Positions 20,562 through 29,386 of a DNA stretch of 64,000 nt are shown one piece after another. Numbering within the stretch: the stretch's first letter is position 1; each line of letters begins with the position of its first letter. The notes under the pieces were generated by a model. That model saw nothing but the letters and a program-made list of their open reading frames with translations, had not been told where the DNA came from and did no database searches. Origin of the DNA: Micavibrio sp. (GTDB lineage: Bacteria > Pseudomonadota > Alphaproteobacteria > UBA9219); assembly GCA_020718105.1 (NCBI GenBank), contig DYDA01000009.1, positions 1 through 64,000 of the forward strand. The letters are read 5' to 3'. A program made the translations under genes and the position numbers.

Positions 20562-20813
20562 ATGAATGTTCCCTTTGCTTCTGTCCGTTATCGAGCCTTT
20601 TCCATGGAGTTTACAGCTCATCTGGATGATCAATACGTTGAAATGAACATCCTGACAGACAAGGGTCACCCCATCACCGTCGTTTGCGATAAAAGCTCCA
20701 TTCTATCGATCCAAAGTCATATCAAGAAAATGGTTCAGGCTTGCCCTGAGATATCAACGTGGAGCGCGTATGAAGATTTAGGTGGGTTTCAGGATAACGC
20801 TGCCGGTTCTTAA
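20562..20813 (+). CDS. hypothetical protein (83 aa)
   Basis: MNVPFASVRYRAFSMEFTAHLDDQYVEMNIL..., in same-strand stress cluster. Confidence 0.55.
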   Translation: MNVPFASVRYRAFSMEFTAHLDDQYVEMNILTDKGHPITVVCDKSSILSIQSHIKKMVQACPEISTWSAYEDLGGFQDNAAGS

Positions 20814-20834
20814 GCTTTAAAACCCAACACAAGG

Positions 20835-21158
20835 ATGATCGCCATGAAAAACCTACGCTCTTTCTCCTCCTTTTTAGTCATCGGTATTCTAGGGCTTTCA
20901 CTTGGCGCATGCGCGATGTTTTCTGGTCGCGAAACAACGGGTCAATATGTTGATGACACAACGATTACAACGAAAGTTAAAGCGCAAATCTTTGATGACC
21001 CAGCCCTTAAGGTTCTTCAGGTGAATGTTGAAACGATGAAAGGCGTCGTGCAGCTTAGCGGCTTCGTGGATTCCAAGCAAAGCGCGGGCAAGGCCATCTC
21101 TATAGCGCGTCAAGTCAAAGGGGTTGTCTCGGTCAAGGATGATCTCGTGGTGAGATAA
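20835..21158 (+). CDS. BON-domain lipoprotein
   Basis: Lipobox LGAC; DDTTITTKVKAQIFDDPALKVLQVNVETMKGVVQLSGFVDS. Confidence 0.9.
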   Translation: MIAMKNLRSFSSFLVIGILGLSLGACAMFSGRETTGQYVDDTTITTKVKAQIFDDPALKVLQVNVETMKGVVQLSGFVDSKQSAGKAISIARQVKGVVSVKDDLVVR

Positions 21159-21250
21159 GATACTTTGCCGTTAGCCATGTCACCACGTTTAGACGCTTTG
21201 CAAAGAAAGGATTTATGTATATTCTGGCCTCCTGTTAGGAGGGTACCCCT

Positions 21251-21958
21251 GTGCTTGAGCCAGATAATCAATTTGATCGCCTCATCTATGATGAATGGTT
21301 TGGGTTGTTTCCTTACCATATCCGCATGCAACTTAACAGCAAGGCTGAGGTGCGCACCTACAAAGCTGGGGATCCTCTTTTTCAAAAAGGGGAGGACGGT
21401 GCATGGCTTGCCGTGGTTAACACGGGGCGTGTGCGTATTAGTCTCAACTCATTTGATGGACGGGAAATGCTGATTAGTATGGTGGAGCGTAATGAATTAT
21501 GCGGGGAGCGTTCTGTTTTTGATGGCAGACCGCGTTCAGGGGATGCCTTTGCAGAGGAAGATACAACGTGCCTTATCTTTAAACGCGAAGACTTGTTGCC
21601 AGCCATGTATTCTTGCCCTGAAACGATGATGTACGTTATCAGGATTCTCAGCAATCGCGTCGTGCGTTATTTGAACACGATGGAGTTATACGCGATGCAG
21701 AGTATGCCCACGCGTTTAGCCAATTTTCTCGTCTTTCTTGGGCAAAAATATGGTCGTGAAGAAAAGGGCAGGTTGTCCTTGTCTATTAATCTTAGCCAAA
21801 CAGATTTAAGCCAACAAATCGCCAGCTCTCGCGAGAGCATCAATCGCCAAATGAAGATATTTGCCGAGCAAGGATTGATTGCTTTAGAAGGTGGAGAAAT
21901 TGTAATCACCGATATAGAGAGACTTAAAAAGATGTGCTGCGTGGTGGTTAGTGACTGA
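21251..21958 (+). CDS. Crp/Fnr-family transcriptional regulator
   Basis: cNMP-binding-like domain plus HTH LSQTDLSQQIASSRESINRQMKIFAEQGLI. Confidence 0.9.
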   Translation: MLEPDNQFDRLIYDEWFGLFPYHIRMQLNSKAEVRTYKAGDPLFQKGEDGAWLAVVNTGRVRISLNSFDGREMLISMVERNELCGERSVFDGRPRSGDAFAEEDTTCLIFKREDLLPAMYSCPETMMYVIRILSNRVVRYLNTMELYAMQSMPTRLANFLVFLGQKYGREEKGRLSLSINLSQTDLSQQIASSRESINRQMKIFAEQGLIALEGGEIVITDIERLKKMCCVVVSD

Positions 21959-21973
21959 CGGGCTGCCTCCTAA

Positions 21974-22009
21974 GTGATATAAATCACAGGTTCTTCCTTA
22001 ACCTGTGAT
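21974..22009. promoter_or_regulatory. Crp/Fnr-like palindrome fused to a 10-bp hairpin, upstream of NAD operon
   Basis: GTGAT-ATAA-ATCAC (21974-21987) overlapping ATCACAGGTT-CTTCCTT-AACCTGTGAT (21983-22009). Confidence 0.6.
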
Positions 22010-22068
22010 CCATGTCATAGAAATCAGCAAAAAAGTGCTGCGTTTCAATTTTAAGGGAGCCTTCCTTA

Positions 22069-22773
22069 TTGAAGCAACAAGACTTGTTGTGTTGCAATCA
22101 ATGTATGATAAAGGCAAACAAACTCATCGCTCTTTTTGGTGGTTCTTTTAACCCCGCTACGCGCCGTCATCGCGCCATTGGGCAGCGTTTGCTTGAGCAA
22201 TTGCCGATTGAGCAGGTGTGGTATCTGGTTTCTCCTCAAAATCCATTTAAATCAACGCAAGGCATGGCCCGTTTTGAGGATCGCGTAGCTATGTTGCGTC
22301 TGAATGTGGAAGATGAGCCTCGATTTGTCGTGCAAACAATTGAGGCTCGTTATGCGCAAGAGTGCGGGCAGGTTGCGATCAATTCCTCAATATCGTTGCG
22401 TTGCCTTGTGCGAGATTTTCCAGATCATCGTTTCTTATGGGTTGTGGGCGCCGATAATTTTGTTCAGATGCACACGTGGTCTGGTTATCGGGATATTATA
22501 GCAAAACATCCTGTCATCGTTGTTCCTCGCGAAGGTTATGATGGAAAGATTGAGGACTGCCCCTCGGCAAAAGAAATGGTAGCGTTGCATCATATCGATA
22601 AAACGCAAATGTCTTTGGGGTGGTTTTTGTTGAAAATGGAGCCCAGCGGCATTAATGCGACGGCTTGTCGCAAAGAGCTGCGCGCTGAAAAAGAACCACT
22701 TTCTATGCGGCCTGCCGTCGTGCGTTATGCTCTTTCCAGGGCTCTTTATAGAAAAACAAGGACACCAATCTGA
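22069..22773 (+). CDS. nadD: nicotinate-nucleotide adenylyltransferase
   Basis: ALFGGSFNPATRRH nucleotidyltransferase motif, WVVGADNFVQMHTW; TTG start at 22069 (AAGGGAG upstream) or ATG 22105. Confidence 0.85.
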   Translation: MKQQDLLCCNQCMIKANKLIALFGGSFNPATRRHRAIGQRLLEQLPIEQVWYLVSPQNPFKSTQGMARFEDRVAMLRLNVEDEPRFVVQTIEARYAQECGQVAINSSISLRCLVRDFPDHRFLWVVGADNFVQMHTWSGYRDIIAKHPVIVVPREGYDGKIEDCPSAKEMVALHHIDKTQMSLGWFLLKMEPSGINATACRKELRAEKEPLSMRPAVVRYALSRALYRKTRTPI

Positions 22774-22813
22774 GATTCAACAAACAACAATCAAGAGAAA
22801 GGGATACAAGAGC

Positions 22814-24541
22814 ATGAAACAAACCTTAATTCCCGCTTATGAAAACGATATCGTTCGCAAAGGATATCAATCCTACATCAAAAACATCGGCCCTCTTGCG
22901 TGTGACCGCTATGCCTTGACCATGACCTATGCCGCATGGAAGCTTGGCTTTGTTGAGGAAAGAAAGACAACATCCAACGTCTTTTGCCGAAGCCTTTTGA
23001 ATAACGGCGAAACCTATAAAGACGGGGAATCGGATGATGTGAAGCAGGTCAAGATCCCGTATCTGATTAATGCGGGGCTTGGCTTGGTTGCCGAATGGTA
23101 TAGTGGGTGGACGTGGAAGCGTGATGATCTTCACCATTTAGCGCAGCAGAGTGTTGATGATGGGCGTGGCAACGCTATCCGCCTTTTCCCTAATGAATTT
23201 TTATATTGGTTGTCCAAGCAGAAATTGACGCTGGATATAAACGCAATTCCTGAAGGGCAATTGCTTTTTCCACAAGAGCCGTCTATGCGTCTTACAGGGC
23301 CTTGGTGGCAGCAAATGCTGGTGGAGGCTTCGACGCTAGAGCTGATTTCTTCCAGCACCAATCTGGCGACCGTGGCAACGCAGGTGCGTCTTGCTGCACA
23401 ACGCGAAGCACGTAACGAAGGAACCTCGTTGGTTGAGGTCTCGGCCAAGGAGTCGGCGACGCTGGCCGAAATGGCTCTTCGACGCTCGCCCAGTATCGGC
23501 GCCCTTCAGTCGGCACGCGCGGCGGCTATTGCTGGCTGGAACAGCACGTCAAACGATTATGCCTCGAAGTGTTACGGTATTCCGGCGATGGGCACGTTTG
23601 CCCATGCGTGGGTGATGCTGCACGATACTGAAGAAGAGGCTTTTGAAAACTGGGCAAAGGTTTTTCCAGGCGCAACCATCTTTCTAGCAGACACCTATAA
23701 TACTGTTGAGGGTGTCAAAACAGCCATTCGCGTTTGCAAAAAACATGGGTTGAAACTGAAGGGCATTCGTTTGGATTCTGGCAATTTGGCTTATTTGTCG
23801 CGTGAGGCGCATGTGCTTTTGAAAGAAGCTGGTTTTGGGGAGGCCAAGATCCTTGCGACTGACAGTATTTCGGTTAAGGCGGCGGCGAGTCTCTTCGGGC
23901 AGGTTGCTACAGAAGTCACTCAACGCGACAGCTATGTTGACGTTTTTGGTATAGGCTCAACGGTTGCTGTTAATCGCGATAATCCACTGCACGATTTTGT
24001 GTTGAAATTAGCAGCGCGTCATGACATTCCCGATGGTAAAGAGGAAATGATCCGCGCTTTGATCAAGCTATCGGAAAACGAAAAGAAAACAACTCTTCCG
24101 GGCATGATAGACGTGATCCGTTATGTTGATAAGGATGGCAAGTGGGCGGGGGATACGATTATTCCAGCTGATCTTGCTCTTGGCACAGGCAGACTGGCGC
24201 GCACCGTGTATTCCGAGTCGATGCAAACAGGTCGTGTTGTTGCCTTTCCTGCTGGCGCTCGTTTTGAGCGTTTGCTAAAGCCGTGGATGAAGGCGGGCAA
24301 GATGGTGGATGAGAGCTATAAAAGACAGGATGCCGCTGCCATTTTGTGTCAGAGTCGTGCTACGTGCGCCAAGGCGCTTTCGATGTTTGATCGTGATCAT
24401 CTGTTGATCCCGCCTTATATGCCGCATTCCTATGGCGTCGGTTTGGCCGAAGAGCTTTCCAACGCAAGAAGGCAACTTGTCATGCACATCGCGGCCGATA
24501 GAAATCTGGAAAGGCAAAAACGGCGTTTTGATTTACAATAA
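22814..24541 (+). CDS. pncB: nicotinate phosphoribosyltransferase family
   Basis: KGIRLDSGNLAYLSREAHVLLKEAGF, ATDSISVKAAASLF; NAD operon context. Confidence 0.85.
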   Translation: MKQTLIPAYENDIVRKGYQSYIKNIGPLACDRYALTMTYAAWKLGFVEERKTTSNVFCRSLLNNGETYKDGESDDVKQVKIPYLINAGLGLVAEWYSGWTWKRDDLHHLAQQSVDDGRGNAIRLFPNEFLYWLSKQKLTLDINAIPEGQLLFPQEPSMRLTGPWWQQMLVEASTLELISSSTNLATVATQVRLAAQREARNEGTSLVEVSAKESATLAEMALRRSPSIGALQSARAAAIAGWNSTSNDYASKCYGIPAMGTFAHAWVMLHDTEEEAFENWAKVFPGATIFLADTYNTVEGVKTAIRVCKKHGLKLKGIRLDSGNLAYLSREAHVLLKEAGFGEAKILATDSISVKAAASLFGQVATEVTQRDSYVDVFGIGSTVAVNRDNPLHDFVLKLAARHDIPDGKEEMIRALIKLSENEKKTTLPGMIDVIRYVDKDGKWAGDTIIPADLALGTGRLARTVYSESMQTGRVVAFPAGARFERLLKPWMKAGKMVDESYKRQDAAAILCQSRATCAKALSMFDRDHLLIPPYMPHSYGVGLAEELSNARRQLVMHIAADRNLERQKRRFDLQ

Positions 24542-24569
24542 GAAAACAAAAGAAAAGGAGGGTTCTCTC

Positions 24570-25601
24570 ATGACCACAGCCAACATCATCTTTCTGATCG
24601 ATATCCAAAACGGGTTTGCGAAGAACAATTTGAATCATGAACAAGGTGGTAGTCTTTATGTGCCGGAGGGAGAAAAGGCAGGCGCTCCTGCCGCTCGTGT
24701 CATAACCTTGGCGCGTGATGCCATCATCGTGTTAAGCGCTGATTTCCACCCCAATAACATCATCAGCGATATGACCAATCATTCTGGCGTGATGGCGCTC
24801 AGGCAACAGCAGGCCTTAACCCTTGGCGTCGAAGAAGCCACCTTGCCGTTCACAAATGTTTATCTGAGAGAAGGGGCAAATGGCCAATACAAAGCCGTTG
24901 GCGTTATTGTGGACGATAAGGTTTTGGCTGTAGAAACCGATCAAGAGGGTTATGTGGTTAAGGTGCGTGACGATGAAGAACCTCTCTTGTCAACGGACAT
25001 GGCGCAGACATTGTGGACGAAGCACTGTGTGCGGGGCACGCAAAGTGCTTTGTATGTTTCGGAAATTATGAACGCGTTACCGAAAGCGCTTGCCGATCGC
25101 ATCTATCGGCATGATCTTGCGCCTACACTCGTTCATGTTGATGAGAAGAGTCAAAACACTTTTTATGTTATTCGTAAAGGGATGCGTCGTGATGTTGATA
25201 GCAACGCGATTGCGGTTGAGAACAATCACAAGTCGTTTACCTCGGCGCTGGATGATTTTAAGGCCATTGCCAAGACGCTTCACCAGCGTGGCGTGACGCA
25301 GGTGAACATTAGTCTTGGCGGGTTGGCGGGGAACATCTGTGCTGAACTATCTCACAATGATGTGTGCCATTATCTCGTTCCTCTTCTTCAAGAGAAAGGC
25401 ATCAAAACGAACGTCGCCTTTATGACGGACATTAGCCCGAACATTCCTATCACGATTCCTGATGGTTCGTTTCCGGATGCTGCTCATTCGCTCATGCGCA
25501 TGGCGACCTATGGCACCGAGAAAACGACAACGAAGGACGTCATTCGCTCGATGGTGTGCGGCGCTCAAAGGCGATACAAAAGAAATGAATTGCAGTTGTG
25601 A
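24570..25601 (+). CDS. isochorismatase-like/nicotinamidase-type protein, long form (343 aa)
   Basis: FLIDIQNGFA, VLSADFHP, TLWTKHCVRGTQSA, ISLGGLAGNICAE motifs match nicotinamidase layout. Confidence 0.7.
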   Translation: MTTANIIFLIDIQNGFAKNNLNHEQGGSLYVPEGEKAGAPAARVITLARDAIIVLSADFHPNNIISDMTNHSGVMALRQQQALTLGVEEATLPFTNVYLREGANGQYKAVGVIVDDKVLAVETDQEGYVVKVRDDEEPLLSTDMAQTLWTKHCVRGTQSALYVSEIMNALPKALADRIYRHDLAPTLVHVDEKSQNTFYVIRKGMRRDVDSNAIAVENNHKSFTSALDDFKAIAKTLHQRGVTQVNISLGGLAGNICAELSHNDVCHYLVPLLQEKGIKTNVAFMTDISPNIPITIPDGSFPDAAHSLMRMATYGTEKTTTKDVIRSMVCGAQRRYKRNELQL

Positions 25602-25606
25602 AAGGG

Positions 25607-25632
25607 AAGGGGGGGCACTCCCCCCCCTTTTA
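25607..25632. terminator. G7/C8 hairpin with T-tract inside NAD operon (possible attenuator)
   Basis: AAGGGGGGGCACTCCCCCCCCTTTT. Confidence 0.5.
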
Positions 25633-25644
25633 AAGGGCTGAGGA

Positions 25645-28281
25645 ATGCCAGAGAAAAGGGTGCAACGGATTAAAATTGCTTCAGTTAGTCTTAATCAGAC
25701 GGTCTATGATTGGGCCAGAAACGTGCGTCATATCCTAAGCGCCATTGATCGGGCTGCCGCAGATCAAGCGGATATTTTATCAACGGAAGAGCTTTCCCTT
25801 GTGGGCTATCCCGCCGATGATTATCATCAGTGGAACAAAAATAATGATCTGACGTGGGATGCGTTAGCCTATCTTGCCGCTTATGCGGCAGAAAAAGCCC
25901 CTAACCTTGTCGTGACGGTTGGGGCTCCGTGGCATTACGCCGATAAAAGAAAGCTAACCTGTGATCCCGAATACAATATCGATAATCGCCCTTTTAACGT
26001 GCATGCCGTTTTAACGGGGGGGCGCGTTGTGGCCATGGCGGCCAAATCTATTTTAGCCGATGGCGCCGCAGAATACGAGCCTCGGCAATTTACGAATTGG
26101 CCTGCATTCAAGGGAACGGTTCAGATAACACTGCCTGATGATTCTATCATACCTTTTGGCAAGCCTGTCATAGCGTTGGGAACAGGGCAAAATTTCCTCA
26201 CGCTTGCTTATGAAATATGCGCAGAAGGTTGGCTTGGGCTGCGTAATGATTTAAGCATCAATCAGCGTGAACAGAACGAAGCGAGGACTCTTGTACGGCT
26301 TGCCTTAACGCATGACATTTCTGTTGTGCTTAATCCCAGCGCTAGCAAGCCAGAGCCAGCGATTAATAAAGAAAAGATTAGGGGGGAAGGGGTGTGTGTT
26401 TCCGGTTCTCGCTATTGTGGGGCTTATGTTTACACCAATTATCTGGGTTCGGCGTCAGGGACTTATGCGGCGGAAGGTAGCCAACTTTTTGTGCAAGGCG
26501 AAAAAATCATTCACCATGGTTATCGTTACTCGTTTCAGGATGTTTCATACAGCAGCGCGGTCGTGACTCTTCCCGTGGCGATGCGGGGGCAGCCCGATGC
26601 TGTTATCGCGCATGATTTTGCCGATTGTCCTATGCCCATGCGGGCAGGGCAGGAAGCTCCCTTCGATGCCGCTTATGCCGATGGCAAGATTGATGGTGAG
26701 CAGCTTGTCTATGAAGAATATATGCGCTCTATCGCGCTTTGGCTGCGTGACTATTTAGCGAAACAAAACCATGGGGCTCAAGGGTATGTTGTGTCATTGT
26801 CGGGTGGTAAAGATTCTGGTTACGGAGCGTTAGCTGTCTCGATGATGGTCGATTTGGATGTTCAGGAAAATGGGGTTGATGGTTTTTTTAAGCGGTTTGC
26901 GCATCTTGCGTATAAAGACGAAGTGCTGAAAATCTATGCCGAAAAGGGAGAGGCTGAGGCCGTTCGTTCTATAAAAAAGAACCTGCTCACTTGCGTTTAT
27001 ATCAAGGTGGACAACAGTTCACAGGAAACCTTGTATGCTGCGCGTTTTTTGGCTGAGGGCGGGAGGCTGTCGGACGGACGCTTGGCGCAAGGGCTTGGCG
27101 GCAAGTTTTTCGTTGTGTCTGCGCAGGCTGCGTTGAATGAAACAACCATGGCTTTTTCTGGCCTCAATCTGGATCATGTTGTTCGTGAAAATCTTGAAGA
27201 GATTTTGGGCGATCGGAAATATGTCGGATTGACGGATCTGGAACGTTTTGATCTTGCGCGTGCCAAAGGGCTTCGGCAAATCAAGGCTTATGTTGAAGCT
27301 GTGCCATGCACCGTTCCCGCGTTGCCGGATTATATCCATCGCGCTTGTGTTAATCCGTTGACGACGTGGGCTCGGGCGGCCGATGATATTACGCTTCAAA
27401 ATGTTCAAGCGCGTGTGCGCCTTCCCATTCCGTGGGCGATAGCCAATCAAGAACGTAAGATGGCGCTTGCAACCTCTAATGAATCCGAAGCTGTGCATAG
27501 CTATACAACGGCGGGAGGCGACATGCATATGGGGGGCTCGAATCCCATCGGGGGTGTGCCCAAACATGTGATTGTGGAGTCCTTAAAGTATTTTGAGCAG
27601 CGCGGAATGGTTGGCTTCGCCCCTGTTTCTGCCTTGCATTGGATTAATGAGCAGCAGCCTACTGCCGAATTGCGCCGAAGGGTGGCGGGAGCGCCACAAC
27701 AAACGGATGAAGCCGACTTGGGGTTTACTTATGAACAATCGCACTTCATTGAAGAAAAGTTGATTGTCGAACGGCAAACGCCTGCCGTTGTTTTAAGTCA
27801 AATGCGGGGGCATCCTTTGTTCGGCGATGATCTTGCCGCTTCTCGCGGTATTGTGCTGGGTTTTGTGCGTCGTTGGGAGTCCGGTCAGTTTAAGCGGATT
27901 ATGGCGCCTTTAGCACCGCATGTGGGCAGCAATGTGGATCCGCATCAAGCTGTGCGCACAACAGTTCTGGGCGACCATTTTCGTACGGGTGTGGCGCATA
28001 TGACGCTTGATCTTATGGCTGATAAAACCAATCATCAGACCGCGTTTCGTGATAAATATGGTATGTCTCTGGCGCAGGCCAAAGTCGCCGCTATGATTAA
28101 TCCTGACTTTAAGAAAGCGCTGTGCACGCTGTCTTTGGATGAATTGATGCAACCAGCCTTATGGAAGGTCTTTGAGAAAAGGAACCAATCGGTTTTGTGC
28201 CATGTCGCACCGAACCGCCCTTTGAAAAACAAGAGCGCTTTGAAGGCTATCGTTTTTAAACCTAATGAAGGAGGCGCATGA
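25645..28281 (+). CDS. nadE: glutamine-dependent NAD+ synthetase, long form (878 aa)
   Basis: N-terminal nitrilase-like domain and C-terminal ATP-pyrophosphatase motif VVSLSGGKDSGYGAL; VRLPIPWAIANQERKMALATSNESE. Confidence 0.87.
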   Translation: MPEKRVQRIKIASVSLNQTVYDWARNVRHILSAIDRAAADQADILSTEELSLVGYPADDYHQWNKNNDLTWDALAYLAAYAAEKAPNLVVTVGAPWHYADKRKLTCDPEYNIDNRPFNVHAVLTGGRVVAMAAKSILADGAAEYEPRQFTNWPAFKGTVQITLPDDSIIPFGKPVIALGTGQNFLTLAYEICAEGWLGLRNDLSINQREQNEARTLVRLALTHDISVVLNPSASKPEPAINKEKIRGEGVCVSGSRYCGAYVYTNYLGSASGTYAAEGSQLFVQGEKIIHHGYRYSFQDVSYSSAVVTLPVAMRGQPDAVIAHDFADCPMPMRAGQEAPFDAAYADGKIDGEQLVYEEYMRSIALWLRDYLAKQNHGAQGYVVSLSGGKDSGYGALAVSMMVDLDVQENGVDGFFKRFAHLAYKDEVLKIYAEKGEAEAVRSIKKNLLTCVYIKVDNSSQETLYAARFLAEGGRLSDGRLAQGLGGKFFVVSAQAALNETTMAFSGLNLDHVVRENLEEILGDRKYVGLTDLERFDLARAKGLRQIKAYVEAVPCTVPALPDYIHRACVNPLTTWARAADDITLQNVQARVRLPIPWAIANQERKMALATSNESEAVHSYTTAGGDMHMGGSNPIGGVPKHVIVESLKYFEQRGMVGFAPVSALHWINEQQPTAELRRRVAGAPQQTDEADLGFTYEQSHFIEEKLIVERQTPAVVLSQMRGHPLFGDDLAASRGIVLGFVRRWESGQFKRIMAPLAPHVGSNVDPHQAVRTTVLGDHFRTGVAHMTLDLMADKTNHQTAFRDKYGMSLAQAKVAAMINPDFKKALCTLSLDELMQPALWKVFEKRNQSVLCHVAPNRPLKNKSALKAIVFKPNEGGA

Positions 28282-29060
28282 TGAAACCCTATTTTCAAGC
28301 ATCAGACTCCCTCAGCGCTCAAATCGCTTTTAAAGAGTTTACGCGTCGTTATGGCCAAGCCATGTCTCCTTTGGAGGCGGATATTGTTGTGTCCTTGGGG
28401 GGGGATGGACAGACGCTCATCTCACTTCAAGACGCCATTCGTTTTAAGAAGCCTGTCTTTGGCATCAACTTTGGCCATATGGGGCATTTGCAAAACCTTC
28501 ACAAAGAATATGATGGATTGATAGAGCGTATCAACGCGGCGGTAACCCTTGTTCTGTGTCCTTTGCGTATCGAGGTTTCGTTTATGAATGGTTCCATACG
28601 GAATGATTTTGCCGTGAATGAAGCCTTTATTTGCAATCATAGCCGCACGGCCACGACCCATTTGCGTGTTCTTTTGGATGAAAAAGAGTTTTTTTCTAAA
28701 CTGTCTGGCGATGGGTTGATTGTTTCCACAACGGTGGGAAGCACAGGCTACAATAAGTCTGCGCATGGCCCCGTGTTGCCCCTTGATGACGATTTGTTTG
28801 TCCTTACGCCCAACAATCCACAGAGTCCGGAAAATAGTCGCCCCTGCGTTCTCAGGCCGCGTCCTGTTGAAGTGCAGGTTCTTGATCCTGTCTTTCGGCA
28901 GGCGGATGTTTATGTTGATAACCACAAGGTGGGAGAAGCGGCAAAAACCATCAAGCTTGTTTTAGATAATGCAAATGCCTATGAGTTGCTGTTTGATCCG
29001 GGGCAAACGTTGCATGAGAAAATCATGCGGACACAGCTTCTTGCATCAAAATTGGGTTGA
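28278..29060 (+). CDS. nadK: NAD kinase
   Basis: VSLGGDGQTLI, FGINFGHMGHL, DGLIVSTTVGSTGYNKSAHGPVL; 4-nt overlap with nadE. Confidence 0.9.
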   Translation: MMKPYFQASDSLSAQIAFKEFTRRYGQAMSPLEADIVVSLGGDGQTLISLQDAIRFKKPVFGINFGHMGHLQNLHKEYDGLIERINAAVTLVLCPLRIEVSFMNGSIRNDFAVNEAFICNHSRTATTHLRVLLDEKEFFSKLSGDGLIVSTTVGSTGYNKSAHGPVLPLDDDLFVLTPNNPQSPENSRPCVLRPRPVEVQVLDPVFRQADVYVDNHKVGEAAKTIKLVLDNANAYELLFDPGQTLHEKIMRTQLLASKLG

Positions 29061-29090
29061 AGGCAGAAGAAGAGGGTTCATATTGAAAAT

Positions 29091-29183
29091 TGGCGGAGAC
29101 AGAGGGATTCGAACCCTCGATACAGGTATACCCCGTATAACGGTTTAGCAAACCGTCGCCTTCAGCCTCTCGGCCATGTCTCC
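29091..29183 (-). tRNA. tRNA-Ser (anticodon GCT)
   Basis: GGAGACA...TGTCTCC acceptor stem, long variable arm, GTTCGAATC T-loop, GGTTTGCTAAA anticodon loop, encoded CCA. Confidence 0.95.
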
Positions 29184-29220
29184 GCATCTCGTGTCCTTCA
29201 GGGGCTAAGGCTGAAGGTCT

Positions 29221-29267
29221 TATTGTTTTGCTCGCCTACGCGAGCGGTATTGTTTTGCTCGCCTACG
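29221..29267. repeat. 20-bp direct duplication TATTGTTTTGCTCGCCTACG
   Basis: Exact copies at 29221-29240 and 29248-29267, each followed by a hairpin-forming GCGAGC/GGCGAG. Confidence 0.7.
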
Positions 29268-29386
29268 GCGAGCTTTTCCCGCTCTGTAGCGAGAAGGGTT
29301 GTGTATACCGCGCTTTTTTGTGTTTTAAAACAAAAAAAGGTGCTCTAAAAAGGTTCTTTTTCGTGCGTTCTGAGGCTGTTTTGACC

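Noticed and set aside
29221-29290. Short repeats near tRNA-Ser as a CRISPR array or att site
   Set aside because: Only two 20-bp copies with an 7-bp gap, no cas genes, no integrase adjacent. No CRISPR array seen anywhere in the window.
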